Notes under the pieces: generated by a model
Seen by the model: only the letters and a program-made list of their open reading frames with translations
Told to the model about the DNA's origin: nothing
The model's database searches: none
From: an uncultured Sphingomonadaceae bacterium
Lineage (GTDB): Bacteria; Pseudomonadota; Alphaproteobacteria; Sphingomonadales; Sphingomonadaceae
NCBI GenBank assembly: GCA_947493325.1
Contig: CANLQI010000002.1
Span: 186,001-250,000, forward strand
Direction: 5' to 3'
Length of the DNA: 64,000 nucleotides
Made by a program: the position numbers and the translations under genes
Part shown: positions 1 through 8,796 of the stretch, piece by piece
Layout of the letters: each line of letters begins with the position of its first letter
Numbering within the stretch: the first letter of the stretch is position 1

Positions 1-127
1 GGGGGATTCCGTGAAATGGCGTCCGACTGTCTGTTAGACAATGTAGTGAGCGAGAAATGGCACACATCATGCAGCTTCGAGGAAGTCGAACGGGCGATCC
101 ATTTCAGAAAAGACCTTTAGGATGCGA
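1..127. other. window edge, no gene seen
   Basis: I find no convincing coding region here. It lies downstream of the leftward lipoprotein gene and may hold its terminator, but only a weak 5-bp stem (TGTCT/AGACA near 29-41) is visible. Confidence 0.4.
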
Positions 128-496
128 CTAGCGCCTGAGCGCCGCCACGCACGATGCCCGGTCGGCATTGCGGCCATCGGGGGTGCGGGCGTCGACATAG
201 GTGACAACCGCTTCACCCCGGTTTTGCGGATAGAGATAGGTATCAAGCACGCAGTCCCTGCTGGAAAACTGCAGTTTGCGGGCATCGCCTTCTCGCACAT
301 CCAGCCGCGGCGCCCCGAACAGCCGTGTCAAGCCGCGCACATCCTGTCCCATCACCGCTTCCAGACCCTGTGTATTTGTCATGGGAATCTGTTTCGGTAC
401 GGATGCTGTCGCCGTAGTTCGTGTAGCGGTACCTGACGAAACGCAGGCGGAAAGCGACAGTGTCAGTGCCGTGATGGCGTAGATACGGTTTTTCAT
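128..496 (-). CDS. small putative lipoprotein, function unknown
   Basis: A 122-residue protein opens with a basic start (MKNR), a hydrophobic stretch and the lipobox LSAC, so Cys18 is the probable lipidated residue. This would place it on the periplasmic face of a membrane. After a Thr/Ala-rich linker comes a compact domain with the phrase LTRLFGAPRLDVREGDARKL, a pattern seen in small SmpA/BamE-like or other uncharacterised alphaproteobacterial lipoproteins. Two later cysteines (in SRDCVLD and RASCVAAL) could form a disulfide. The start codon overlaps the stop of the upstream EI24-type gene by ATGA, so the two are translated together. I do not recognise a specific function. Confidence 0.75.
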   Translation of the reverse strand: MKNRIYAITALTLSLSACVSSGTATRTTATASVPKQIPMTNTQGLEAVMGQDVRGLTRLFGAPRLDVREGDARKLQFSSRDCVLDTYLYPQNRGEAVVTYVDARTPDGRNADRASCVAALRR

Positions 497-1227
497 TCAA
501 TGCCCCAATCGTGATTATGTGCGCCGCTATGCGCATTTTGCCGGCCATGCACAAGATGCGTTGCCATGGATGCGCCAATTATCGGGGCGAGCAGATTGAT
601 GAACGGCACGAGGAAAATCGCAGCGGTCACCAAACCCAGCACGAATCGCGTGGAAAACGGGATGGTCCATTTGGGGTCGGACAGGCTGGGGCTGTGCCGC
701 GCCACCACCATATCCTGCAAGTCACGGCCCAAAAGAAACGCATTGACGATAAGGAACGCGATCGGCAATCCAATGGCTGTCGGCAGCAATATGATATAGA
801 TAGGCAGCGCCAAAAGGTTGAGCAGCAGCGCGCGCACCAAACTGCCTATCCCCATTTTGAGGCTCCGTACAAAGCCCACGCTTGCGGCATGCGATATAGT
901 GGCGGAGTAATATTTGCGCTCCACCGCCATCACGATTTCATCGCCAAAAACCTGTAGCACTGCAATCGCCACCACACGGAACCAGAGCCAGCCGGCAAAA
1001 AATGTGGCAATCACCGCCAACAGGCCCACCAGCGCACTCTCTGTCCTGTCATCCAGACGCCATCCGGCATTATCCAGCGCCCATTCCACGCCAAAATACA
1101 GCCCGACCCCCAAGACCGCGAACAACACAAGCGTCAACGCAATCGTCTTGAGCAATAATATAAGAATGTTGCGCTCACCAAGCTGTGCCAGCGCCAGAGA
1201 AAATGCTTTTATCATGTCGGCGAGCAT
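493..1227 (-). CDS. EI24/CysZ-like membrane protein
   Basis: This is a 244-residue polytopic membrane protein with long hydrophobic segments around residues 22-48, 65-95, 130-165 and 195-222. The order of segments, the motif LLGRDLQDMVVARH and the late segment FLVPFINLLAPIIGASMATHL are characteristic of the EI24 (DUF540) family, which includes the E. coli sulfate transporter CysZ. The alphaproteobacterial members are only distantly related to CysZ, so sulfate transport is possible but not shown. A histidine-containing tail (HSGAHNHDWGIE) follows the last segment. The gene leads a two-gene leftward unit with the lipoprotein gene, joined by an ATGA overlap. Confidence 0.75.
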   Translation of the reverse strand: MLADMIKAFSLALAQLGERNILILLLKTIALTLVLFAVLGVGLYFGVEWALDNAGWRLDDRTESALVGLLAVIATFFAGWLWFRVVAIAVLQVFGDEIVMAVERKYYSATISHAASVGFVRSLKMGIGSLVRALLLNLLALPIYIILLPTAIGLPIAFLIVNAFLLGRDLQDMVVARHSPSLSDPKWTIPFSTRFVLGLVTAAIFLVPFINLLAPIIGASMATHLVHGRQNAHSGAHNHDWGIE

Positions 1228-1342
1228 CTTTGAGAGGAAAAGGCAGCAAGGTCAATTCTCCTTGAACCTTTGCTCGCGCTTCGTTACGGCGCGGCAACAC
1301 TGTTGATTTTAGGCCATACAGCAAAACGGAAAGAATTATCCT

Positions 1343-2341
1343 ATGACCAGCCCCGCCAAATATGATGTGATCGCTATCGGTAATGCCGTGGTAGATGTGA
1401 TCGCCTCATGCGAAGATGCGCTTATTGAAGAATTGCAGCTGAATCGCGGTGGCATGACACTGATCGACGAAGCGCGTGCCGACACACTCTATGCCGCAAT
1501 GGGGCCGGCCCGCGAGGTTTCGGGAGGTTCTGCCGCCAATACCCTGGCAGGGCTTGCCACGCTCGGGCTTGACTGCGCGTTTATCGGCCAGGTGGCTGAC
1601 GATCAACTGGGCGCGGTTTTCGCGCATGATATCCGGGCGACGGGCATTGACTATACCACCACACCGCGCAGCGGCGAGCCCGCCACAGGCCGTGTGCTTA
1701 TTTTCGTGACACCCGATGGCGAGCGGACGATGAATACCTTTTTGGGTGCTAGCCAGTTTCTGCCCAAAGCCGCGCTTGACGAAGAGCTGATTGCCAGCGC
1801 ATCTATACTTTATCTGGAAGGTTATCTTTGGGACCCCGAAGAACCGCGCGCCGCGATGCGCCGCGCCATTGATGTGGCACGCGCCGCAGGACGCAAGATC
1901 GCCTTTACCGCCAGCGAAAGCTTTGTCATCGAACGGCATGGTGATGACTTCCGCGAAATGATCGAAAACAGCCTGATCGACATATTGTTCGTGAACGAAC
2001 ATGAGCTGGCGACGCTGACCGGTGAGGAAGATTTTGAAAACGGTATTGCGGTTCTGGCCGATAAAGTGCCCGTTCTGGTGGCAACGCGCAGCGCCAGCGG
2101 CGCCGTGGCCATAGCCAATGGCGAACGGGCCAGCGTGCCAGCTGAACCCATCGCCAAAGTGGTGGATACCACAGGTGCGGGTGACCAGTTTGCTGCGGGA
2201 TTCCTGTCAGGTCATGTGCGCGGAGAATCTCTCAAAAACTGCCTGAAACGCGGGGCAATTACCGCAGCAGAAGTCATCAGTCATTATGGCCCAAGACCGG
2301 AAGCTGATATCAAAAAGCTGATTGCCGATAAAATAGGCTAG
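1343..2341 (+). CDS. PfkB-family carbohydrate/adenosine kinase
   Basis: The 332-residue protein belongs to the ribokinase (PfkB) superfamily. It has the N-terminal glycine motif SGGSAANT at residues 60-67 and the C-terminal anion-hole motif DTTGAGDQFAAGF, with GAGD at 278-281 supplying the catalytic aspartate. Family members phosphorylate sugars or nucleosides with ATP. The opening YDVIAIGNAVVDVIA and the overall length match proteins usually annotated as adenosine kinase in sphingomonads, but substrate choice cannot be read from the sequence. It stands alone, divergent from the gene on its left and convergent with the flippase gene on its right. Confidence 0.85.
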   Translation: MTSPAKYDVIAIGNAVVDVIASCEDALIEELQLNRGGMTLIDEARADTLYAAMGPAREVSGGSAANTLAGLATLGLDCAFIGQVADDQLGAVFAHDIRATGIDYTTTPRSGEPATGRVLIFVTPDGERTMNTFLGASQFLPKAALDEELIASASILYLEGYLWDPEEPRAAMRRAIDVARAAGRKIAFTASESFVIERHGDDFREMIENSLIDILFVNEHELATLTGEEDFENGIAVLADKVPVLVATRSASGAVAIANGERASVPAEPIAKVVDTTGAGDQFAAGFLSGHVRGESLKNCLKRGAITAAEVISHYGPRPEADIKKLIADKIG

Positions 2342-2356
2342 CTTTCGGTAAAGGTT

Positions 2357-3913
2357 TCAGTCCCGGCTATCTGGATACGCCGCATCATCACGTTTGCGCA
2401 TCCGGAACAGCTCGCGATCTTCTTCGCCGAAGCCGCGGCGCCAGATGATCCAGCCATAGAGGCCGAGTATCACCGGAATGCCGATCGCGAGTTCGGCCCA
2501 TTCCGGCAGATATTGCGTGAAAAGCCATCCCACGACAGTTGCCACGGCGGCGGCCCATACCAGCGCCCAGCGCCAGCCATTGACCGGCGCGCCCAATATG
2601 CGTGACAGCAAAACCGCTTTCACCACAGATGCAAAGCCCAGCGCCACCATCAGGGCGAGCGCCACGGCGGCGGCATAATAGGGGCCGTCCAGGCCGTAAG
2701 CCCTTGCAACCATGATGAAGGCAACCGACAAAATCGCCTGCAATGTCAGCATTGACAGCGAGATCATCAAATTACGGTGCCGCGCGACATAGACCAGCAC
2801 CGACTCGCTTACGACGGCAGTCGCGGCCACGACTTCGGCGGCGAGGAGGAAAGCAAGTGCAACGGCTCCGCCCACAAATTCCGGCCCGATCAGGCCCATC
2901 ACACCTTCCCCCGGTATGCCGAGCGCCAGCCCGATGCCCGCCTGTATCGCGATAATCCAGAATCCGACCTGCCCGACCTGTTTGGCGATTTCCTTAAGCC
3001 TGTTTTCCTTAAGGTTGCGGGTGATAACGGGGCCAAGAATGGGATCGAAACTGGTTTTGAGCTTTTGCGGCAGGCTCGCCACCTGCTGAGCGGCCCAGTA
3101 AATGCCGACAATAGCGGGGGAAGCAAAGAGGCCGAGAATGAACAGGTCCAGCCGGCGGCTACCCCATTCCACGGCATCGGCGGCGGCAAGCGGGACATTT
3201 TGCCGGGTGATCTGGAAAAGCTGCACGGGTTTGGGCCGCCAGCCATGCGGCACGCCATAGCTTTTCAGCAATGGCCAGATCGACGCCACAAACGCCGCAA
3301 GCATTGACAGGACATAGGACAGGATCAGCCCGTCGCGCGCCGAATAGAAATAGAGCGCGCCCGCCGCAATGCTGATCGTCCAGGGTTCGATCACGGCGCG
3401 GGCGCGCACGGTCGAAGCGATGTCATAGCGATAGGCAAGCGCGGCAAGCGCGACATCCGACCCGGCAATAAAAAGTATCACCAGCGGCAGGAAGCGGTCA
3501 AAACCGTTAATTTCACTGTTGGGGAACATCGCCTGCGGAAACGCGATTAAGAGCAATGCAGCAGCAGCGGAAGCGATTGCGCTGACCAGCAGGCCGTCAA
3601 ATACCACATGCACATGTGGGCGCTCGGTACGGCTGAGCTGTTCCGCCAGCCCCCGTCGCAGGCCCAGCGTCGCAAGCTGCGCCGCCAGCTCGACAATCAG
3701 TATCGCATAGGCAAAACGGCCCAGAGCCTCAGGCCCATAGAGACGCCCGGCAATAAACAGGAATGGCAGCCGCGCTGCCAGCCGCAGAAGAAAGCCAAAA
3801 AAATTGGTGCGCCCACCCTTGGCAAGTTTTGCAATATCCCCGTTGTCGCCATCCTGCGCGGCCTTGGCATCTACAGCCGGAGCGGCATTTTTATCGGGCA
3901 CTGGGTCAGTCAA
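2357..3913 (-). CDS. polysaccharide/lipid flippase-like membrane protein (MATE/Wzx superfamily)
   Basis: This is a large membrane protein with about 12-14 hydrophobic segments, beginning with RTNFFGFLLRLAARLPFLFIAGRLYGPEALGRFAY. That opening is typical of Wzx/RfbX-like oligosaccharide flippases, which move lipid-linked sugars across the inner membrane. The open frame continues upstream across the end of gpsA, but that part has no family resemblance. I placed the start at a TTG (3911-3913) just before TDPVPDKNAAP; this start is tentative and no strong ribosome site precedes it. The gene follows gpsA in the same direction. Its substrate is unknown and no glycosyltransferases lie nearby. Confidence 0.7.
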   Translation of the reverse strand: MTDPVPDKNAAPAVDAKAAQDGDNGDIAKLAKGGRTNFFGFLLRLAARLPFLFIAGRLYGPEALGRFAYAILIVELAAQLATLGLRRGLAEQLSRTERPHVHVVFDGLLVSAIASAAAALLLIAFPQAMFPNSEINGFDRFLPLVILFIAGSDVALAALAYRYDIASTVRARAVIEPWTISIAAGALYFYSARDGLILSYVLSMLAAFVASIWPLLKSYGVPHGWRPKPVQLFQITRQNVPLAAADAVEWGSRRLDLFILGLFASPAIVGIYWAAQQVASLPQKLKTSFDPILGPVITRNLKENRLKEIAKQVGQVGFWIIAIQAGIGLALGIPGEGVMGLIGPEFVGGAVALAFLLAAEVVAATAVVSESVLVYVARHRNLMISLSMLTLQAILSVAFIMVARAYGLDGPYYAAAVALALMVALGFASVVKAVLLSRILGAPVNGWRWALVWAAAVATVVGWLFTQYLPEWAELAIGIPVILGLYGWIIWRRGFGEEDRELFRMRKRDDAAYPDSRD

Positions 3914-4002
3914 ACGATGAGCCTGTATTGCTTGGACAGGACAGCCTTTAAGCAGGGTTTTCGTGAAAATGCCAGTATATTGCAGGTAAAACCTGTGGGC
4001 AG

Positions 4003-4989
4003 CTATTCCGCGCGCAGAGGCCGCGCAAGTAACATGCCGACCATTTCGGCCGCACTGCATTTGCCGTCCAGCAACGCGCATACGGCGTCGACAATAGGCA
4101 TATCGACCGACCTGGCGCGTGCAAATTGTTGCAGGACAGGCGCGGTCGAGGCACCTTCCGCCACGGTACGGCGGTCGGCCATTAATTCGGCGGCGCTTTG
4201 TCCCTTGCCCAGCCCCATGCCGAGCGAGAAATTACGTGAACTGGTCGAGGAACAGGTGAGCACAAGATCGCCCAGACCGGACAGCCCCGACAGTGTTTCT
4301 CCCTGTGCACCGCAGGCCAGCCCAAACCGGCTCATTTCGGCAAAACCGCGGCTGATAAGCGACGCGCGGGCATTCTGACCCAGCTCCAGTCCGTCCACCA
4401 CGCCGCAGGCGATAGCGAGCACGTTTTTGACGGCGCCGCCAATTTCCGCACCGATAATATCGGGCGAATAATAGGGCCGGAAATGCGGGCGGGCGATGGC
4501 GGGCGATAGCCGCTGCCACTGCGCCTCGCTGCTGCATGCCAGTGTGACCGCCGTGGGCTGTGCACGCGCCACTTCATGCGCGAATGTCGGGCCGGACAGC
4601 ACCGCAATCTCATTTGCGCCGACAGCTTCCGCCGCAACATCAACCATGAATTTTTGCGAACTCGCCTCAATACCCTTGGAACACAGCACCAGATCGGCTT
4701 TGGTTTCGGGCAAGTCCGTCAGAACGGCGCGCATATGCTGTGCAGGGGTGACGATCAGCAGTGTGTCACATCCCGCCATGGCATGAATGTCGGATATGGC
4801 CGTGATGGCGGGCGACAGTTCGATATCGGGCAGGTAGAAACTATTTACATGCTGATCGTTCAATTCCGCCACCAGCTCTGCCTCGCGTGCCCAGAGCAGT
4901 ACGTCGCGCCCATCCGAAGCGAGCATGGCCGCCAGCGCCGTGCCCCATGCGCCTGCACCCACCACGCCTATATTTGCTGATCCGGTCAT
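4003..4989 (-). CDS. gpsA: NAD(P)H-dependent glycerol-3-phosphate dehydrogenase
   Basis: GpsA reduces dihydroxyacetone phosphate to sn-glycerol 3-phosphate, the backbone of phospholipids, in the cytoplasm. The 328-residue protein starts with the Rossmann motif GVVGAGAWGTALAAMLA (residues about 8-24). It contains LCSKGIEA, the segment LSGPTFAHEVARAQPTAVTLA, and the helix region EIGGAVKNVLAIACGVVDGL that carries the catalytic lysine in this family. Length is normal for bacterial GpsA. The start codon overlaps the tsaD stop (ATGA at 4986-4989), a pairing seen in many alphaproteobacteria, so the two are probably co-transcribed and translationally coupled. Confidence 0.96.
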   Translation of the reverse strand: MTGSANIGVVGAGAWGTALAAMLASDGRDVLLWAREAELVAELNDQHVNSFYLPDIELSPAITAISDIHAMAGCDTLLIVTPAQHMRAVLTDLPETKADLVLCSKGIEASSQKFMVDVAAEAVGANEIAVLSGPTFAHEVARAQPTAVTLACSSEAQWQRLSPAIARPHFRPYYSPDIIGAEIGGAVKNVLAIACGVVDGLELGQNARASLISRGFAEMSRFGLACGAQGETLSGLSGLGDLVLTCSSTSSRNFSLGMGLGKGQSAAELMADRRTVAEGASTAPVLQQFARARSVDMPIVDAVCALLDGKCSAAEMVGMLLARPLRAE

Positions 4990-6020
4990 GCCTTTACCCC
5001 CGCGCCGCGCGCTTTTTGCGCATGTTTATCCAATGGCCAGCGCGGTCGCGCCGCAACGTCAAGCGGATCGAACAATCCGGCCTTATAACGTTCTGCCCCC
5101 GCCCAGCCGATCATCGCCGCATTGTCCGTGCAGAGCCATCCGGGCGGGGCCACAAAACGCATGTCATGCTCGGCCGCCAGCCCTTCCAGCATCGCGCGGA
5201 TCGGCATATTCGCCGCCACGCCGCCCGCGACGACCAGCGATTCCATGCCGCCATGTTCCCGAAGTGCCTTTTCCAGCCGGTCGCGCAGGCAATCCAGCAC
5301 CGCCTGCTGAAACGAGGCGGCCAGATCCGCATCATTATGTTCCCCCGACTGGTGCGCGCGCAGCACGGCGCTTTTCAGGCCTGCGAACGAGAAATGCGGC
5401 TCCGCCGAGCGCAATAACGGACGCGGCAACGGAACCGCGTTAGGATCGCCGGTGCTGGCCAGTTTTTCCACCTGAGGCCCGCCGGGATAGCCCAGTCCCA
5501 ATATTTTCGCGGTTTTATCAAATGCTTCACCGACAGCATCATCTATGGTTGTCGCCAAACGCTGATAGTTGCCGGTACCATTCACGCGCAGTATCTGACA
5601 ATGCCCGCCCGATACCAGCAATAGCATATAGGGAAAGGCGAGAGTGTCATCGACCAGCCGCGGGGAAAGTGCATGCCCCTCCAGATGGTTGACCGCGATC
5701 AGGGGCTTGTCCGCCGCCATGGCCAGCGCCTTGCCGGTCACCAGCCCGACCATCACCCCGCCGATCAGGCCAGGGCCGGCGGTGGCGGCAATCGCGTCCA
5801 TATCCGCCAGCGTCATATCGGCATCATCAAGCGCGGCCTTTATCAGCGGGGTCAGATGGTGCGCATGCGCACGCGCCGCTATTTCGGGAACAACGCCGCC
5901 AAAATCCCTATGCTCATCCTCCTGCGTCTGCAGCCGGTGGGCATGGATTGTCCGGTCTGTCCCGATTATCGCCGCCGCGCTTTCATCGCAGCTCGATTCA
6001 ATTCCCAAAATCAGCGCCAT
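4986..6020 (-). CDS. tsaD: tRNA N6-adenosine threonylcarbamoyltransferase
   Basis: TsaD transfers the threonylcarbamoyl group to A37 of tRNAs that read ANN codons, working with TsaB and TsaE. The protein shows the ASKHA-fold signature LGIESSCDESAAAI at its N-terminus, the metal-binding HLEGHALSP motif, LLVSGGHCQI, and the late segment SLVVAGGVAANMPIRAML. I chose the ATG giving MALILGIESSCDE (344 residues) over one seven codons upstream, because homologues start just before this signature. It heads the leftward tsaD-gpsA pair and is divergent from hemC, with only 43 bp between the two starts. Confidence 0.95.
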   Translation of the reverse strand: MALILGIESSCDESAAAIIGTDRTIHAHRLQTQEDEHRDFGGVVPEIAARAHAHHLTPLIKAALDDADMTLADMDAIAATAGPGLIGGVMVGLVTGKALAMAADKPLIAVNHLEGHALSPRLVDDTLAFPYMLLLVSGGHCQILRVNGTGNYQRLATTIDDAVGEAFDKTAKILGLGYPGGPQVEKLASTGDPNAVPLPRPLLRSAEPHFSFAGLKSAVLRAHQSGEHNDADLAASFQQAVLDCLRDRLEKALREHGGMESLVVAGGVAANMPIRAMLEGLAAEHDMRFVAPPGWLCTDNAAMIGWAGAERYKAGLFDPLDVAARPRWPLDKHAQKARGAGVKA

Positions 6021-6063
6021 ACCCCTTTCCCTTAGCGACAATGAACGCTAGCACAAGGGCGAT

Positions 6064-7035
6064 ATGAACGAAAACACACCCCTGGAGCTTCCCGCCACCA
6101 TTGCGCAGTTGCTGGAGCAGCGTCCGTTAATCCTTGGCACGCGGCAGTCGCCATTGGCCATGGCGCAGGCGCAGGAGACGGCCAGACGGCTGCGTGATGC
6201 CTATCACTTGCCCGATGATGCCATCACATTGCTGCCCGTGGTGGCGAGCGGCGACAAGATACAGGACCGCGCCCTGCGCGATATGGGCGGCAAGGCATTA
6301 TGGACCCGCGAGCTGGACCGTGCTCTTGCGGATGGCGATATCGATTTTGCCGTACATTCGATGAAAGATGTCGAAACCATCCGGCCTGACATGTTCGATA
6401 TTGCGGCACTTTTGCCACGCGCCGATGTGCGTGATGTATTATTAGGTGCAGACTCGATTGATGATATTCCGCAAAATGCCGTGTTTGGAACCAGTTCACC
6501 GCGCCGCGCCGCGCAGATGCGGCACATCCGGCCCGATGTAAAAATCACACTGTTTCGTGGTAATGTGGCCACACGCATGGCGAAGCTCGCCAGTGGCGAG
6601 GCGGACGTGACATTGCTCGCCGGGGCGGGGCTGGCGCGCCTTGATATGCAGGGCACAGGCACGCCGCTGGACAGTGATACATGGCTGCCCGCCGCGTCAC
6701 AGGGTGCCATCGGACTGGAAACGCTACGCACAAATGAAGCAGTGTCGGCGTTTCTGGCAGGGGTTGCTGACAAACCAACCATGGGCTGCGTAGCTGCCGA
6801 ACGCGCGTTTCTGGCGGCGCTGGGCGGCGACTGCCACAGCCCTGTCAGCGCGCTGGCGGTATATAAAGGCGGCAAGATATATTTGCGCGGCGAATTATAT
6901 TGCGAAGATGGCAGCGAAAAAGTGGCGGGTGCTCAACATTTTGCGCCGGAAGAAACAAATGCCCCCGCTGTGCTCGCGGCGCAATTGCTGCAAAAAGCAT
7001 CGCCCGCCATTCGGGGGCTTTTTAGCGGCGCATGA
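6064..7035 (+). CDS. hemC: hydroxymethylbilane synthase (porphobilinogen deaminase)
   Basis: HemC polymerises four porphobilinogen molecules into hydroxymethylbilane, a step shared by heme, cobalamin and bacteriochlorophyll synthesis. The 323-residue protein has the family opening LILGTRQSPLAMAQA, the central DFAVHSMKDVE, GTSSPRRAAQM and LFRGNVATRMAKL. Cys257, in the phrase GGDCHSPVSA, is in the position of the cysteine that holds the dipyrromethane cofactor. hemD follows with an ATGA overlap. The location about 4 kb from the PGC-encoded ALA synthase gives the strain a local supply line for tetrapyrrole precursors. Confidence 0.96.
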   Translation: MNENTPLELPATIAQLLEQRPLILGTRQSPLAMAQAQETARRLRDAYHLPDDAITLLPVVASGDKIQDRALRDMGGKALWTRELDRALADGDIDFAVHSMKDVETIRPDMFDIAALLPRADVRDVLLGADSIDDIPQNAVFGTSSPRRAAQMRHIRPDVKITLFRGNVATRMAKLASGEADVTLLAGAGLARLDMQGTGTPLDSDTWLPAASQGAIGLETLRTNEAVSAFLAGVADKPTMGCVAAERAFLAALGGDCHSPVSALAVYKGGKIYLRGELYCEDGSEKVAGAQHFAPEETNAPAVLAAQLLQKASPAIRGLFSGA

Positions 7036-7715
7036 AGCTTCCGCTGGTCATCATCCGCCCCGAACCGGGCGCCAGTGCAACGGCAGCGCGCGCACGGCAG
7101 GCTGGCTGGCATGTCATTGCAGAACCGCTGTTTGCGGTGCGCGCGCTGCCATGGACATTTCCGGCAGACACAGAATATGATGCATTGCTGGTGGGCAGCG
7201 GCAATGCACTCCGCCATAGCGGCAGTGCCCTGAAAAACCTGGCGCATCTGCCGGTCTATGCTGTCGGAGAGAAAACGGCGGCACTCGCAAAACAGCATGG
7301 TTTCGCTGTCGCGCAGAGTGGTGGGGGCGGACTTGCCGCGCTTTTGCCCGCGCTGAAAACTGATCAGCGACAGAATATATTGTGGCTGTCGGGCCGCGAT
7401 TATGTGCCGCTGCCGAATCACGACCTGACAATTGCGCGCATCGAAACTTATGTCAGCGCGCCGTTGCCAATGCCTGATGCGCTTGCCACCATTCTTGACC
7501 AAGGCGCTGTTATTGCATTACATTCTGCGCGCGCGGCAGTACATTTTCGCACTGAAGCATTGCACGCAGGCCTTGATCCGGCAAAAATTTCGCTTGCCTG
7601 TTTCGGTCCGCGTATTGCAGAGGCGGCGGGCACTGGCTGGGCTGCAATCGGCATTGCGAAGTCACATGATGATGAAGCTTTACTGGAAGTTGCACGGCAA
7701 TTGTGTCAAACATGA
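7032..7715 (+). CDS. hemD: uroporphyrinogen-III synthase
   Basis: HemD closes hydroxymethylbilane with inversion of ring D to give uroporphyrinogen III. HemD sequences diverge strongly, and the call rests mainly on position directly after hemC (ATGA overlap), the length (227 residues) and family-like phrases: the opening LPLVIIRPEPGASATAARARQAGW, the HAVYAVGEKTA-like segment PVYAVGEKTAALA, and LHSARAAVHF near the C-terminal half. No catalytic residues are strictly conserved in this family, so none can be checked. The downstream mitofilin-like gene begins 55 bp later. Confidence 0.9.
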   Translation: MKLPLVIIRPEPGASATAARARQAGWHVIAEPLFAVRALPWTFPADTEYDALLVGSGNALRHSGSALKNLAHLPVYAVGEKTAALAKQHGFAVAQSGGGGLAALLPALKTDQRQNILWLSGRDYVPLPNHDLTIARIETYVSAPLPMPDALATILDQGAVIALHSARAAVHFRTEALHAGLDPAKISLACFGPRIAEAAGTGWAAIGIAKSHDDEALLEVARQLCQT

Positions 7716-7770
7716 GCCAATCGCAGCAAAGGCTGCATTTTATGAATTTTAAAAAGATCAGGATCCATTT

Positions 7771-8709
7771 ATGAGCCGGGATTACGAACCGATTTCATCA
7801 GGCCAGGGCCGAAAATCGGGCATACGCACCATTATATTACTGGTGCTCGTCGCCTTTATCGGCGGGATTATCGCGACAGGCTGGGCCGTCAGCAAATTCG
7901 ACATTTTCGGCAGTAACAGTGCCCCGGCGGAGGAAGCAGTCACACAGACCGCGGAACCTGCGGCACCCGCAGCTGCTGCTCTGGAAGAACGCATACAGCC
8001 CGATGGCACAGTCAGCCCGCCTGCCGAGGAGCCGGCCCCCGTTGTATCAATCGAACCCGATCAGGAACGCGCGCTCGCACGCCGTGTCGCCGATCTGGAA
8101 GACCGGCTGTCACGCATCAATGTGCAGGCCCAAGCAGCAGGCGGCAATGCCGCGCGCGCCGAAGGCCTGCTGATCGCCTTTGCCGCGCGCCGCGCCCTCG
8201 ACCGCGGTTCGTCGCTTGGCTATATTGAGGAGCAGCTCAAACTGCGTTTTGGCGCCGCGCAGCCGGTAGCTGTGACCACCATTATCAACGCGGCCAAAAA
8301 TCCGGTAACGCTGGATGAACTGCGCACAGAGCTTGAAAAAGTCGGGCCGGAGCTGGCCAGCGGCAGTGACGAACTGGGGTTTTGGGAAGGATTTCAAAGA
8401 GAAGTCAGCGAGTTGTTTGTTGTGCGCCGTGAAGACACGCCTTCAGCTGCGCCTGAACAACGATTGGCCCGCGCGCAAAGGTTTCTGGAAACCGAACGGG
8501 TCGAGGCCGCACTGGAAGAAGTCAAGCGCATGCCGGGCAAGGCAGAGGAATGGACCACGCTTGCCAAACGCTATATCGATGCCCGCAGTGCGCTCGACCT
8601 GATTGAAACGGCAGCAATACTCGAACCACGCGCACTGCGCACTTCGGAAGGCACAAATGTGCGGCAGCCCTCACCGCTCGCTCCGACAGAAGTGTTGCCG
8701 CCACAATAA
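7771..8709 (+). CDS. mitofilin/Mic60-like membrane protein
   Basis: The 312-residue protein has a short cytoplasmic N-terminus, one membrane segment at about residues 20-40 (IRTIILLVLVAFIGGIIATGW), an acidic Pro/Ala-rich linker (about 50-90), a long predicted helical middle (from QERALARRVADLEDRLSRI) and a C-terminal block with QRFLETERVEAALEEVKRMPG followed by EWTTLAKRYIDARSALDLIE. That layout and C-terminal pattern fit the mitofilin family, the bacterial relatives of mitochondrial Mic60. A hemC-hemD-mitofilin order is established for alphaproteobacteria. Mic60 homologues shape inner-membrane invaginations and tether the envelope. Similarity at sequence level is weak, so this is a family-level call. 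Confidence 0.72.
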   Translation: MSRDYEPISSGQGRKSGIRTIILLVLVAFIGGIIATGWAVSKFDIFGSNSAPAEEAVTQTAEPAAPAAAALEERIQPDGTVSPPAEEPAPVVSIEPDQERALARRVADLEDRLSRINVQAQAAGGNAARAEGLLIAFAARRALDRGSSLGYIEEQLKLRFGAAQPVAVTTIINAAKNPVTLDELRTELEKVGPELASGSDELGFWEGFQREVSELFVVRREDTPSAAPEQRLARAQRFLETERVEAALEEVKRMPGKAEEWTTLAKRYIDARSALDLIETAAILEPRALRTSEGTNVRQPSPLAPTEVLPPQ

Positions 8710-8796
8710 GCGCGGCTGTTCATCACGCTCCATAAATGATAGTCTGCCGTATCACACGACTGTTATGTGCTGTAAATACAGGCGTCAGGGGGACAT

